This document shows, piece by piece, positions 27,231-36,939 of a DNA stretch of 64,000 nt (position 1 is its first letter; every line of letters begins with the position of its first letter). The notes under the pieces are model-generated. The model was not told where the DNA came from. It worked only from the letters and a program-made list of their open reading frames with translations, and did no database searches. The stretch covers positions 186,001 to 250,000 of the forward strand of contig NZ_CP066203.1 in assembly GCF_017310545.1 (NCBI RefSeq). The letters are read 5' to 3'. The translations under genes were made by a program, and so were the position numbers. Origin of the DNA: Methylacidimicrobium sp. B4 (GTDB lineage Bacteria; Verrucomicrobiota; Verrucomicrobiia; Methylacidiphilales; Methylacidiphilaceae).

Positions 27231-28088
27231 ATGGAAGGACGCAAGCGAAAGGGCGCTCGGCCAGAGACGATCGGTCGGAAGGAGTTGCGCGTCGGCCTGC
27301 TCTTGATCGGCTTCTTCTGGCCGCTCAACTGGTTTCTTCCCGGCACACGGACGGCCTGGCTCTTTTTCCCACTCTGGCTGGGCTACATCCTCGCAATGGA
27401 TGGGATGGTCTCCCATAGGACCGGCAGCTCTCTGCTGAATCGAGACCGGAGGTGGTTTGCCGCGCTCTTTCCCCTTTCTTCCGCCATCTGGTGGCTCTTC
27501 GAGCTCTTCAATCTCCGCGGCCAGAATTGGGCCTATGTGGGGCTGGAACGGTTCCCCGCGTGGCTCTATTTCTTGTGCTCGTCGATGAGTTTCTCGACCG
27601 TGCTTCCGTCCGTTCTCGTGACTGCGGAGTGGATCGGAAGCTTTGCCTGGCTTTCGCGCTTCCGGGGCGGGGTGGGCTGGCTCAGGGTCGAGCGGTGGCT
27701 TCCCGCCGTCTTTCTCGCGGGTGTCGGGATGCTCGGCCTCTTTCTTCTCTTTCCAAGGATCTTCTTTCCCTTCCTCTGGACATCACTGGTCTGCCTGACC
27801 GATCCGCTCAACGCCCGGAGAGGAAGACCTTCGCTCTTGGCAGCGATCGGAAGGGGGGACTGGCGGCCGATCGTGGCCTTCGGGCTTGCGGCACTCCTCT
27901 GTGGCTTCTTCTGGGAGCTTTGGAACAGCCGATCCAATCCCTATTGGGTCTACCATATTCCCTTCTTCGGCTTCTGGCATCTCTTCGCCATGCCGCTGCC
28001 GGGTTATCTGGGATACCCGCCGTTCGGGTGGGAGCTCTTCGGCCTCACCCATCTGGTCTGGAGGAGGACGCCTCTCCGGATTGGGTGA
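27231..28088 (+). CDS. Multi-pass membrane protein of unknown function
   Basis: A 285-residue protein with about eight hydrophobic segments rich in Trp and Phe, including LLLIGFFWPLNWFLPG, WLFFPLWLGYILAMDGM, WLPAVFLAGVGMLGLFLLF and a C-terminal FGFWHLFAMPLPGYLGYPPFGWE. The pattern (DGM...HRTGSSLL, FWELWNSRSNPYWVY) looks conserved, but I know no assigned function. It starts 32 bp after the preceding secreted-protein gene and probably shares its transcript. Confidence 0.7.
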   Translation: MEGRKRKGARPETIGRKELRVGLLLIGFFWPLNWFLPGTRTAWLFFPLWLGYILAMDGMVSHRTGSSLLNRDRRWFAALFPLSSAIWWLFELFNLRGQNWAYVGLERFPAWLYFLCSSMSFSTVLPSVLVTAEWIGSFAWLSRFRGGVGWLRVERWLPAVFLAGVGMLGLFLLFPRIFFPFLWTSLVCLTDPLNARRGRPSLLAAIGRGDWRPIVAFGLAALLCGFFWELWNSRSNPYWVYHIPFFGFWHLFAMPLPGYLGYPPFGWELFGLTHLVWRRTPLRIG

Positions 28089-28165
28089 TCGTCGCCATCA
28101 GCGGGCGAAATCGGGAGTGCGGGAACGAGGCGCATCTGCCTTCCCCGGCAAAGGCGGAATTCTCT

Positions 28166-28208
28166 TTGCAATCGACCGGATCCGGATAAGCTATTGCCTT
28201 AGAAGGAG
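28166..28208 (+). promoter_or_regulatory. Possible promoter and strong RBS before the FecR-domain gene
   Basis: TTGCAA at 28166-28171, with TAAGCT at 28187-28192 (15-bp spacing), is a weak promoter candidate. The ribosome-binding site AAGGAGGG that follows is near-ideal and suggests high expression. Confidence 0.3.
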
Positions 28209-28214
28209 GGTGCT

Positions 28215-30188
28215 ATGAAGCGCCTGCCGCTGGTTGGCATGATCTTGGCCTGCTCGGCCCTTTCTCTCATCGGTGCGCCCGCTTCGGATACCGCGCAGCT
28301 CTCGGCCTACCAGGGGTCGGTATCGGTGCAGAAGGCGGGGTCGGACCGCTGGGAACCAGGTTCTCCCCGCGAAGTGCTCCATCCCGGAGACCGAATCCAG
28401 ACCGGACCGCAGTCGCGGGCGGAGGTGCGCATCGACTCCAACAATTTCCTCCGGCTCGGGGAGGAGGGCGAAGCCCAGATCAGCGATCTGACGCCTTCCG
28501 CCATCAAGGCGGAAGTCATCCGCGGAACCGCGACCTATGCGGCGTTTGCGGGCAACCATCGGGACATCGCCATCGGAACGCCCGGGGTGAGCATTCAACC
28601 GGTTCAGGAAGGCGACTACCGGGTCAAGGTGGAGGGCGAGACCGCGACGGCGATCGTGCGCAAAGGGGACGCTCGGGTCGTCTCCCCGCAGGGTTCGGAA
28701 GATCTGCCAGCGGGGAAGATGATGATCATTCAGGGCACGACCAACCCGGAATATCAGATCGCCGATGCGCCGGCCACCGACGCATGGGACCAGTGGAACC
28801 AGAAGCGTGACTCGGTCGAGATGGCGGCCGCGAAGTCGGCGACCGCTCCCTCCGCCCTGTGGGACGACTCTCCGGCCTATCACAGCTATTCCGATGACAC
28901 GGGCCGGAACGTGACCAACATCTTTGTCGGAGCCACCGTTCCCCCTTGGTCGTACGGGTATGCGGGCTGGCCGGGCGCCGGATTGGGTTACTACGCGGCC
29001 GCCCCGTTCATGCCCTACAACCCCTTTTGGGGCCCTTGGGGCTGGGGGGGTTGGGGATATCCGTGGGGTTTCGGCATGGGATGGGGGTTCGGCTTTGGCT
29101 GGCCCGGTATCGGGATCGGTTTCGGCTTTGGCTGGCCGATGTTCGGCATGGGGTTTGGCTTTGGTTGGCCGATGATGGGATGGGGCTTCGGTTGGCCGAT
29201 GTTCGGCATGGGATTAGGATTCGGCTTTGGCTGGCCCATGTTTGGCATGGGATGGGGCTTGGGTGGCTGGGGATGGGGCGGGATGGGCGTCTACAACCGG
29301 ACGAACATTACAAACATCAATAACATCCGTAACGTCAGCAACACGCGGAACGTCACCAACGTCAACAGGGCGGGGACGGCGGGACACGCGGCCGGCATGC
29401 ATGGTGGGGCTGCGGCCGGAGCTCATGGAGGCATGGCTGCGGGAGGCGAGCGGGGGATGTCCCATTTTGGCGCCAACACGGCGGCCGGAAGCCGCGCCGG
29501 AGGAGGGGCCTCGGGCGGGTGGAGCCACTTTGGCGGGCAGGGAGCTGCGGCCGGAGCTCATGGAGGCATGGCCGCGGGAGGCGAGCGAGGGATGTCCCAT
29601 TTTGGTGCCAACACGGCGGCCGGAGGCCGCGCCGGAGGAGGGGCCTCGGGCGGATGGAGCCACTTCGGTGGACAGGGAGCCGGGGCGGGGGGATCGCGCT
29701 CATTCGGAGGGGCCACCCACGCCGGAAGCTCGGGCTATAGCCATTTTGGGAGTGGGAGCAGCGGAATGGGAGGCCGGGGTGCCGGCGGGAGTTTTGCGGG
29801 AGCGCGAGCGGGTTCCTGGAGCGGCTATGGGGGCGGCGCCTTCCGAGGCGGAACGGGCTCTTGGCGTGGCGCAACGGGAGCGGGAGGGGTTTCCCATTTC
29901 AACAGTGCGGCGGGGCGCGGGTTTTCCCGAGCGGGTTCTTCCGGTTGGCGCGGGGCCGCAGGAGGCTATGCGGGAGGGATGCGGAGTGGAACTGGCGCGT
30001 TCCGCGGCGCTTCGATGGGAAGCCGCGGCTTCGGGGGATCCAGCGGCGGATTCCGGGGAGGCATGGGGGGCGGCTACCGTGGAATGGGCGGAGGCTTTGG
30101 CGGATATCGTGGCGGGGGTGGTTTCCGTGGGGGAGGTGGATTTCATGGAGGGGGCGGCTTCCACGGCGGTGGAGGGGGTCATCGGTAG
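28215..30188 (+). CDS. FecR-domain secreted protein with Gly-rich repeats
   Basis: A 657-residue protein. A cleavable signal (about 1-20) is followed by a FecR-like beta domain (about 30-180: LHPGDRIQTGPQSRAEVRID, NFLRLGEEGEAQI). Then come a Gly/Phe/Trp/Met block (about 274-358) built of units like FGFGWPMFGMG, an Asn/Thr/Arg-rich linker (about 362-390), and a Gly/Ala/Ser/His tail with SHFG motifs ending in GGGGFHGGGG. A 45-residue unit is duplicated in tandem (399-443 and 444-488). Probably an extracellular or surface structural protein; function unknown. Confidence 0.85.
   Translation: MKRLPLVGMILACSALSLIGAPASDTAQLSAYQGSVSVQKAGSDRWEPGSPREVLHPGDRIQTGPQSRAEVRIDSNNFLRLGEEGEAQISDLTPSAIKAEVIRGTATYAAFAGNHRDIAIGTPGVSIQPVQEGDYRVKVEGETATAIVRKGDARVVSPQGSEDLPAGKMMIIQGTTNPEYQIADAPATDAWDQWNQKRDSVEMAAAKSATAPSALWDDSPAYHSYSDDTGRNVTNIFVGATVPPWSYGYAGWPGAGLGYYAAAPFMPYNPFWGPWGWGGWGYPWGFGMGWGFGFGWPGIGIGFGFGWPMFGMGFGFGWPMMGWGFGWPMFGMGLGFGFGWPMFGMGWGLGGWGWGGMGVYNRTNITNINNIRNVSNTRNVTNVNRAGTAGHAAGMHGGAAAGAHGGMAAGGERGMSHFGANTAAGSRAGGGASGGWSHFGGQGAAAGAHGGMAAGGERGMSHFGANTAAGGRAGGGASGGWSHFGGQGAGAGGSRSFGGATHAGSSGYSHFGSGSSGMGGRGAGGSFAGARAGSWSGYGGGAFRGGTGSWRGATGAGGVSHFNSAAGRGFSRAGSSGWRGAAGGYAGGMRSGTGAFRGASMGSRGFGGSSGGFRGGMGGGYRGMGGGFGGYRGGGGFRGGGGFHGGGGFHGGGGGHR
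29409..29678 (+). repeat. Tandem 135-bp duplication inside the FecR-domain gene
   Basis: Units 29409-29543 and 29544-29678 align end to end at an exact 135-bp offset with few substitutions, encoding a 45-residue block with GGERGMSHFGANTAAG. The offset is a multiple of three, so frame is kept. It looks like a recent tandem duplication. Confidence 0.85.
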
Positions 30189-30284
30189 GCTCGTCCCGAG
30201 TCGAAGCGGGAGGGTGACCCTTTCGGGAAAAACCGCTTTCGTCCTGTTCTTCCCTCTGCGATGCTTCCCGGATCTGGGAGGCGG

Positions 30285-32351
30285 GTGGAATTTTTTAATT
30301 TCTGTAATCATGGGTTTATCCGCGTTGCCATCGGGATTCCGGTGGTGCGGATCGCGGACCCGGCGGCAAATGCGGAGCGAACCATCGCTCTGCTGAGAGA
30401 GGCCGCCGAGCGACAAGCGGCGCTGGCCGTCTTCCCGGAGCTCGGCCTTTCCGGCTACTCCTGCGAGGATCTCTTTGCGCAGTCGGCTCTCCTTGAAGCC
30501 TCTCGGGAAGCTCTCTTGCGGGTTCGGGAAGCCTCGGGGGGCTTGCCTGTCGTCGCCGTCGTCGGTCTGCCCCTGGAACTCCAGGGGGCGCTCTACAATT
30601 GCGCCGCGGTGGTGCATCGCGGCCGGATCCTGGGCATCATTCCCAAGACCTACCTTCCCAACTATCGGGAATTCTACGAGCTTCGCCAGTTTGCCCCGGG
30701 GGCCTACGCGCAGGAACGGGAGATCTCCTTAGGCGGGGAAGCGGTTCCTTTCGGGACCGACTTCGTCTTTGCCGCATCGGATGAGCCGCTCTTTGTGTTC
30801 TCGGTGGAGATCTGCGAGGATCTCTGGGTTCCGATTCCGCCTTCTTCCTACGCCGCGCTTGCCGGGGCGACCGTGCTGATCAACCTCTCGGCGTCGAACG
30901 TCACGATCGGGAAGGATGACTACCGCCGCGAGCTCGTGAGCAATCAGTCGGCTCGCTGTCTTGCCGCCTACCTGTACACTGCGGCGGGCTGGGGCGAATC
31001 GACTACCGACCTCGCTTGGGATGGGCACGGGATGATTTATGAGAATGGGAGCCGCTTGGTCGAAACCGAGCGTTTCCTCGATCGGGATCAACTCGTCACT
31101 GCCGAGATCGACCTGGAGAGGCTAGCGGCCGATCGCCGCCGCCAAGGGAGCTTTGCCCAGAGCCGCTTTCAGCATCGCCACCGGATTGAAGGGTTTCGTC
31201 AGATCCCCTTCCGGGCGGAACTTCCTCGAGAAGGGGTCCTCCTGCTCGAGCGCGCCTACGACCGCTTCCCTTACGTGTCGAGTGACGTGCGAAAAACCGA
31301 GACGCGCTGCCGGGAGATTTACCAGATCCAGGTCCAGGGGCTGGCCACGCGCCTGCAAGCGGCCGGGCTCCAGAGGGTCATTCTCGGGATTTCCGGCGGG
31401 CTCGATTCGGCGCAGGCGCTCTTGGTCGCCTGCCGCGCCATGGACCGACTCGGCCTGCCGAGAGGCAACGTCCTCGCCTACACGATGCCCGCCTTCGGGA
31501 CGAGCGAACGCACCTTGGCGCAGGCGGTTCGCCTTATGGCCGCCCTGGGTTGCACGGCGCACCGGATCGACATCCGTCCGAGCTGCGAGCAGATGCTCCG
31601 GGATATCGGCCATCCGGCGGCCCAGGGAAAGGCGGTCTATGATACGACCTTCGAGAATGTCCAGGCGGGAGAGAGAGCGAGTCACCTCTTCCGGTTAGCC
31701 AATGCCCACAGCGCCCTGGTGGTGGGAACGAGCGACCTGAGCGAGCTCGCTCTCGGCTGGTGCACCTATGGCGTAGGCGACCAGATGGCTCACTATCATG
31801 TCAACGCGAGCGTTCCCAAGACCCTGATCCGGCATCTGATCGCCTCGGAAGCGGAGCGCGAGGCGCTGGGAGAGGAGACGAGCGCGCTGCTTCGGGAGAT
31901 CCTGGCGACCGAGATCAGCCCCGAGTTGATTCCCGGGAGTGGAGGCCAGCCGGAGCAGCGGACCGAGGAGATGGTGGGACCCTATTCCCTGCAAGATTTT
32001 CATCTCTATTACATCCTCCGATTCGGGTACAGCCCGACCAAGGTCGCCTTTCTGGCTTGGACTGCCTGGCACGACCGAAGCCAAGGGGCCTGGCCGAGCG
32101 GGGAGCCGGAACCACGGCCGGAATGGTCGATTGCGGAAATCAAAGGGTGGCTGCGCCTCTTTTTGCGGCGCTTTTTCGCAGAGAGCCAGTTCAAGCGGAG
32201 TTGCATTGCCAATGCACCCAAGGTCGGCTCCGGTGGCTCCCTTTCTCCGCGTGGAGACTATCGAGCGCCGAGCGACAGCCCGGCAACCGTTTGGCTAGCG
32301 GCTTGTGACGCCATCCCGGAGGAGGAGCCGGCCGCTTCTCGCCCGAATTAG
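30285..32351 (+). CDS. nadE: Glutamine-dependent NAD+ synthetase
   Basis: A two-domain enzyme making NAD+ from deamido-NAD+ with ammonia from glutamine. The N-terminal nitrilase-like glutaminase domain shows FPELGLSGYS (Glu), the Lys-containing PKTYLPNYREFYE and VEICEDLW (nucleophile Cys). The synthetase domain has the P-loop GISGGLDSAQALL and GTSDLSELALGW. A GTG at 30285, with GGGAGG upstream and the family-like opening VEFFNFCNHGF, is the likely start; an ATG at 30261 adds 8 unconserved residues. Length 688 fits the family. Confidence 0.95.
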   Translation: MEFFNFCNHGFIRVAIGIPVVRIADPAANAERTIALLREAAERQAALAVFPELGLSGYSCEDLFAQSALLEASREALLRVREASGGLPVVAVVGLPLELQGALYNCAAVVHRGRILGIIPKTYLPNYREFYELRQFAPGAYAQEREISLGGEAVPFGTDFVFAASDEPLFVFSVEICEDLWVPIPPSSYAALAGATVLINLSASNVTIGKDDYRRELVSNQSARCLAAYLYTAAGWGESTTDLAWDGHGMIYENGSRLVETERFLDRDQLVTAEIDLERLAADRRRQGSFAQSRFQHRHRIEGFRQIPFRAELPREGVLLLERAYDRFPYVSSDVRKTETRCREIYQIQVQGLATRLQAAGLQRVILGISGGLDSAQALLVACRAMDRLGLPRGNVLAYTMPAFGTSERTLAQAVRLMAALGCTAHRIDIRPSCEQMLRDIGHPAAQGKAVYDTTFENVQAGERASHLFRLANAHSALVVGTSDLSELALGWCTYGVGDQMAHYHVNASVPKTLIRHLIASEAEREALGEETSALLREILATEISPELIPGSGGQPEQRTEEMVGPYSLQDFHLYYILRFGYSPTKVAFLAWTAWHDRSQGAWPSGEPEPRPEWSIAEIKGWLRLFLRRFFAESQFKRSCIANAPKVGSGGSLSPRGDYRAPSDSPATVWLAACDAIPEEEPAASRPN

Positions 32352-32502
32352 TCCGGGTAGAAGAAGACTTTTGCTTTTCTCTCGGAAAGGGTTTGGGTAA
32401 GAGGGGAGGCCCCGGCCGCCGTCCCCCCTCGCCCTATCGATGGCAGAATGGGTCGCCGAATTGCCAACGGTCCGCGGCCACCGGGGGAACGAAATCGAAT
32501 CC

Positions 32503-35268
32503 ATGAGCAGAGCCCCAGCCAATCCGACCGAGTCGCTCTACCGCCGGTTCGTCGGTCTGCCCCTGGTGCTTTGGCGCTGGATCCTCGAACGGAAAAAAAG
32601 CAAGGAGCGTGCCAGGGAATCGGCTCTGCGAGAGACGGAAAAGGCGATCGCCCGTCATCTCTGGAATTTGAGCCGGCTTCCGATCCCCGATCTCTTGCGG
32701 GAGCTCGGCACCTCTGAGGTCGGCCTCGAAGAGGAGGAGGCGGAGAAGCGGCTCGACGAGAGCGGGTATAACGAGGTCCATTCCGAGAAGCCGCCGAACT
32801 GGGCGCAGATGCTTCTCTGGAGCTACCTCAACCCTTTCGCCGTCCTTCTTTCGGTCATGGCCGTGATGGCGGGCTGGCTCGGAGAGTGGTACGGAGTCTT
32901 CATCATGTCGGTGATGATCGGGGTGAGCGTTCTCCTCCGGTTCTTCCAGGAGTTTGAGTCGAGCCGGGCCGTCGAAAAGCTCAAGGCGATGGTCCGCACG
33001 ACCGCGATGGTCCGGCGCCGCTGGGCGGAGTCCGAGGAGGGGCTTCCCGCTCCGGAGATGGCCCGAGGCCGGGAGATCCCTCTTCGGCTGATCGTTCCCG
33101 GCGATATCATCCACCTCTCCGCCGGCGACATGATTCCCGCCGACGTACGACTGCTCTCCACTCGGGATCTTTTCGTGAGCCAGGCGGCTCTCTCCGGAGA
33201 GTCTTTCCCGGTGGAAAAGTTTGACTCCCCCCTGGCACCCGGGGGAGGAGTGGAGCGTCCCGTCGATGTCTTCGGCTTGCCAAACATCGCTTTCCTGGGG
33301 ACCAACGTGATCTCCGGCACGGCGACGGCCGTCGCCTTGAGAACCGGTCCTTCAAGCTATTTTGGTGCCCTGGCCAAGGGGATTCGCGGTTATCGGGCGA
33401 CGACGAGCTTCGATCAGAGCGTGAGCCGGGTGAGCTGGCTTCTCGTAAAGGTGATCGGGACGATGATCCCGATCGTTCTTCTGCTCAACGGCTTCACGAA
33501 GGGGAACTGGACGGAGGCCTTTCTTTTCGCCTTGGCCATTGGCGTAGGTCTGACCCCGGCGATGCTGCCGATGATCGTCACCGGGGCTTTGGCCAAAGGA
33601 GCGATCAGCCTCTCCCGCCGAAAAGTGATCACCAAGCGGCTCAATGCGATTCAAAACATCGGCGCGATCGACGTGCTCTGCACGGATAAGACCGGCACCT
33701 TGACTCATGACAAGATTATCCTGGAGCGATTCCTCGACGTGGAGGGAGAGGAAAGCCCGGAGGTGCTCGAGTATGCCTACCTGAACAGCTACTACCAGAG
33801 CGGCCTTCGCAACCTGCTCGATGCGGCGGTGCTCGAGCAGCGCGAGATCGGGATGCGCCTCATCTCGCAATTTCAGAAGGTCGACGAGATCCCGTTCGAT
33901 TTCGAGCGGCGCCGCATGTCGGTCGTAGCGCGCCGGACCTCGAGCGGACGGGACTTGTTGATCACCAAGGGGGCGGTGGAGGAGATGATCCGCATCTGCA
34001 GCCAAGTAAAGAAAGGGCAGGAGATCCTTCCGCTTTCCAGGGAGATGAAGCGTCATGCCCTGACCTTGCGCGACGAGCTCAATAGCGATGGGATGCGGGT
34101 GGTCGCGGTCGCTTATAAGGAGCTGCCGGTGCAGGCCGGATCGATGGTCACGGCGGCCGACGAGAATGAGCTTACCTTCTGCGGCTTCATCGCCTTTCTC
34201 GATCCGCCGAAACACGACGCGGGACCCGCGATTGAGGCCCTGCAAAAGTCGGGGGTCGAGGTGAAGGTGATCACCGGTGACAACGAGATCGTCACCTCTC
34301 GGATCTGCGACTGGGTCGGTCTGGAGATCAAAGGGATCCTGCGCGGTTTCGAGATCGAGAAGCTTTCCGACGAGGAGCTGATTGCCGCGTCGGAAAGGAC
34401 GACCGCCTTCGTGAAGATGGCTCCGCTCCAGAAGGCTCGCGTGATTCGTGCGCTGCGGGCGGGTGGACATGCCGTCGGCTTTCTCGGGGATGGGATCAAC
34501 GATGCTCCGGCCCTCCGGGAGGCCGACGTTGGCATCTCCGTCGACACCGCCGTGGATATCGCCAAGGAGTCAGCCGACGTCATCCTCCTGGAGAAGAATC
34601 TCATGATTCTCGAAGAGGCGGTGATCGAGGGTCGCCGGATGTTCGGCAACATTGTCAAGTACATCAAGATGGCGACGAGCTCAAACTTCGGGAACGTCTT
34701 CAGCGTTCTCGGATCCGGCGCGCTGCTTCCGTTCCTCCCGATGAAACCGCTGCAGCTTCTCATCATCAACCTGATCTACGATCTGTCGCAGACGCTCATT
34801 CCCTGGGACCGGATGGATGACGAGTTCGTCTCCAAGCCCCGAAAGTGGGAAGCGGAAAGCATCGGCCGCTTCATGGCGTTCATCGGCCCGATCAGCTCGA
34901 TCTTCGACTACGTGACCTTTGCGGTGCTCTGGTTCGTCTTCCAGGCGAACACCCCGGCCCATCAAGCCCTCTTTCAATCGGGCTGGTTCGTCGAGAGCCT
35001 TCTCTCCCAAAGCCTCATTGTCCACATGATTCGAACCCGGAAGATTCCGTTCTTCCAGAGTGTGGCGGCATGGCCGCTGGTCGTGGCGACGATCCTTGTC
35101 TTCGTCCTCGGGCAGCTGATCCTCGCTACTCCTTTCGGTGCGGCGGCCGGCCTGGTCCCTCTGCCGATGAACTTCTACTTTTGGCTCTGGGGCATTCTTC
35201 TGTCCTACTGCGTCCTTACCCAGCTGGTGAAGAACTGGTATGTGCGACGGTTCGGCGAATGGCTGTGA
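32503..35268 (+). CDS. mgtA: Magnesium-translocating P-type ATPase (P3B, MgtA-like)
   Basis: A 921-residue cation pump. Visible P-type signatures: the actuator SGES, the M4 region GLTPAMLPM, phosphorylation DKTGTLT (Asp395), MITGDN-equivalent VKVITGDNE, the hinge GDGINDAPALREADVGIS, and the MgtA-like M5/M6 block SSNFGNVFSVLGSGALLPFLP with LIYDLSQTLIPWDRMD. Mg2+ uptake is inferred from close overall similarity to MgtA. Residue 353 is Ala where MgtA has the conserved M4 Glu (LTPEM). Start uncertain: ATG 32440 is 63 bp upstream, and neither start has a clear RBS. Confidence 0.9.
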   Translation: MSRAPANPTESLYRRFVGLPLVLWRWILERKKSKERARESALRETEKAIARHLWNLSRLPIPDLLRELGTSEVGLEEEEAEKRLDESGYNEVHSEKPPNWAQMLLWSYLNPFAVLLSVMAVMAGWLGEWYGVFIMSVMIGVSVLLRFFQEFESSRAVEKLKAMVRTTAMVRRRWAESEEGLPAPEMARGREIPLRLIVPGDIIHLSAGDMIPADVRLLSTRDLFVSQAALSGESFPVEKFDSPLAPGGGVERPVDVFGLPNIAFLGTNVISGTATAVALRTGPSSYFGALAKGIRGYRATTSFDQSVSRVSWLLVKVIGTMIPIVLLLNGFTKGNWTEAFLFALAIGVGLTPAMLPMIVTGALAKGAISLSRRKVITKRLNAIQNIGAIDVLCTDKTGTLTHDKIILERFLDVEGEESPEVLEYAYLNSYYQSGLRNLLDAAVLEQREIGMRLISQFQKVDEIPFDFERRRMSVVARRTSSGRDLLITKGAVEEMIRICSQVKKGQEILPLSREMKRHALTLRDELNSDGMRVVAVAYKELPVQAGSMVTAADENELTFCGFIAFLDPPKHDAGPAIEALQKSGVEVKVITGDNEIVTSRICDWVGLEIKGILRGFEIEKLSDEELIAASERTTAFVKMAPLQKARVIRALRAGGHAVGFLGDGINDAPALREADVGISVDTAVDIAKESADVILLEKNLMILEEAVIEGRRMFGNIVKYIKMATSSNFGNVFSVLGSGALLPFLPMKPLQLLIINLIYDLSQTLIPWDRMDDEFVSKPRKWEAESIGRFMAFIGPISSIFDYVTFAVLWFVFQANTPAHQALFQSGWFVESLLSQSLIVHMIRTRKIPFFQSVAAWPLVVATILVFVLGQLILATPFGAAAGLVPLPMNFYFWLWGILLSYCVLTQLVKNWYVRRFGEWL

Positions 35269-35322
35269 GCGGAAATTGCCCGTTGTCTTTCTTGCGTCCA
35301 GCTCGTAGCATCGAACCTCTTC

Positions 35323-36294
35323 ATGAACCTGCTGGCAATGGGCCGGAGGGTATTCGAGATCGAGATCGATTCCCTTCGGCTGGTGGAAAAGAAGTTGGGA
35401 CCCTCCTTCGAGGAGGCCGTGCAACGCCTTTCCGACGCCGTTGCGGCAAACCGCAAGGTGATCGTCGTGGGAGTCGGCAAGTCGGGCCACATTGGTCAGA
35501 AGATCGCGGCGACCTTAGCCAGCACGGGGGCGCCGAGCGTGGTGCTCAACGCGGTGGACGCCTTTCACGGGGACCTGGGAATCGCCTGCGAGGGAGATGC
35601 AGCCCTGGCCCTCAGCTACAGTGGAGAGACCGAGGAGCTCGTCCGCCTGCTGCCCTACCTCAAGAGGATGAAGGTTTCCGTGATCGCGATGACCGGCAAC
35701 CTCAAGTCTACCCTGGCGCAAAACGCGGACTCTGTCCTTGACGTCGGGGTCGAGAAGGAAGCCTGTCCGCACAACCTGGCGCCCACCTCGAGCACCACGG
35801 CGATGCTCGCACTTGGGGATGCGCTGGCGATGGTCCTTCTCGAGAAGCGGGGATTCCAAAAAGAGGACTTTGCTCGCCTTCATCCGGGCGGGACTTTGGG
35901 GCGCAATCTCTTGCTTCGAGTCGGCGACATCATGCGGCCTCGAGAGGAGATCGTCGTCCTCCCGGGGGGAGCCTCGGTCAAGGAGGCGCTCCGCCAGTGG
36001 AATCGAAAGAGGGCCGGGGCCGTTGTCGTCGTCGACGGAGGTGGGGCGGTCGAGGGGATCTTCACGCACGGAGACTTCGTGCGACGGTATGAACGGGATC
36101 CTCAAGTCGGAGAGCTCCCTCTTTCCGCGGTGATTACGCCAAGTCCTGTCACGGTGCGAGTTGACAAGCTTGCGGTGGAGGTGCTCAATCTCTTTGAAAT
36201 CCATCGAATTGACGATCTCATCGTGGTCGATGGGGAGAATCGGCCCGTCGGAATGGTCGACTCGAGAGATCTCACCATGCATAAGTTGATGTAG
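35323..36294 (+). CDS. kdsD: Arabinose-5-phosphate isomerase
   Basis: Interconverts ribulose 5-phosphate and arabinose 5-phosphate, the first step to KDO for lipopolysaccharide. The 323-residue product has an N-terminal SIS domain ([50 protein letters not shown]) and two C-terminal CBS repeats (about 200-323: [33 protein letters not shown]). The full KdsD/KpsF layout supports a Gram-negative envelope. It is 16 bp upstream of efp. Confidence 0.95.
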   Translation: MNLLAMGRRVFEIEIDSLRLVEKKLGPSFEEAVQRLSDAVAANRKVIVVGVGKSGHIGQKIAATLASTGAPSVVLNAVDAFHGDLGIACEGDAALALSYSGETEELVRLLPYLKRMKVSVIAMTGNLKSTLAQNADSVLDVGVEKEACPHNLAPTSSTTAMLALGDALAMVLLEKRGFQKEDFARLHPGGTLGRNLLLRVGDIMRPREEIVVLPGGASVKEALRQWNRKRAGAVVVVDGGGAVEGIFTHGDFVRRYERDPQVGELPLSAVITPSPVTVRVDKLAVEVLNLFEIHRIDDLIVVDGENRPVGMVDSRDLTMHKLM

Positions 36295-36310
36295 AGAAGA
36301 TGATGTATCT

Positions 36311-36868
36311 ATGACGAACGCGAGCGATATCAGCAAAGGCCAGGCGATCCGCCATCATGGTGCCGTCTGCCTCGTCTTGGAGACCCAACACAGAACGCCG
36401 GGGAATCTGCGCGCCTTCGTCCAGATGACACTGCGCAACCTGAAGACAGGCAGGTCTTCGGTGGAACGCTTCAGCTCATCGGACAAGGTTGAGCTGGTCA
36501 GCGTGACTCGGAAGAAGTGCGAATTCAGCTACCGCGAAGGCAAGGACTATGTCTTCATGGATCCGGACAGCTATGAGAGCATCCCGGTTCCGGAAGAGCT
36601 GGTCGGCAAGGCGAAGGACTATCTCACCGAAAACCAGATCGTCGATCTTCTGTTCACCGACGAGATGGTGGCCGCAGTCGAGCTGCCGCCTACCGTCACC
36701 TTGAAGGTCGTCAGCTCTCCGGAAGGGATCCGTGGCGATTCGGCAACAAACGTGATGAAGATTGCCGAGGTCGAGACGGGCTTGAACGTCCAGGTGCCGC
36801 TCTTCATCAAGGAGGGAGAGAAGATCAAGGTGAGTACGGCGGAGGGCAAGTATTTGAGCCGTGCATAG
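36311..36868 (+). CDS. efp: Elongation factor P with non-canonical tip loop
   Basis: EF-P relieves ribosome stalling at consecutive prolines. The 185-residue protein has all three domains, including the C-terminal signature [23 protein letters not shown]. The exposed domain-I loop reads [10 protein letters not shown] where E. coli has KPGKGQAF: the modified Lys34 position is Asn32 here. Two residues on is Arg34, which might substitute. So the usual lysylation, hydroxylation or rhamnosylation route may not apply. Cotranscribed with kdsD by spacing. Confidence 0.95.
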   Translation: MTNASDISKGQAIRHHGAVCLVLETQHRTPGNLRAFVQMTLRNLKTGRSSVERFSSSDKVELVSVTRKKCEFSYREGKDYVFMDPDSYESIPVPEELVGKAKDYLTENQIVDLLFTDEMVAAVELPPTVTLKVVSSPEGIRGDSATNVMKIAEVETGLNVQVPLFIKEGEKIKVSTAEGKYLSRA

Positions 36869-36899
36869 GGCCGCTCCGAAAGAGGGTCCAAGAGGTCAA

Positions 36900-36919
36900 G
36901 CCCGCTGGAAAGGGCGGGC
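36900..36919 (+). terminator. Small GC hairpin after efp
   Basis: GCCCGC pairs with GCGGGC over an 8-nt loop, 32 bp after the efp stop, followed by an AT-rich stretch rather than a T-run. Weak terminator candidate. Confidence 0.3.
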
Positions 36920-36939
36920 GCTGAATAATTCAAGAGCCT

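Noticed and set aside
29060-29680. Repeats in the FecR-domain gene considered as a CRISPR array
   Set aside because: Repeats are in frame, contiguous and protein-coding with no spacers of constant length.
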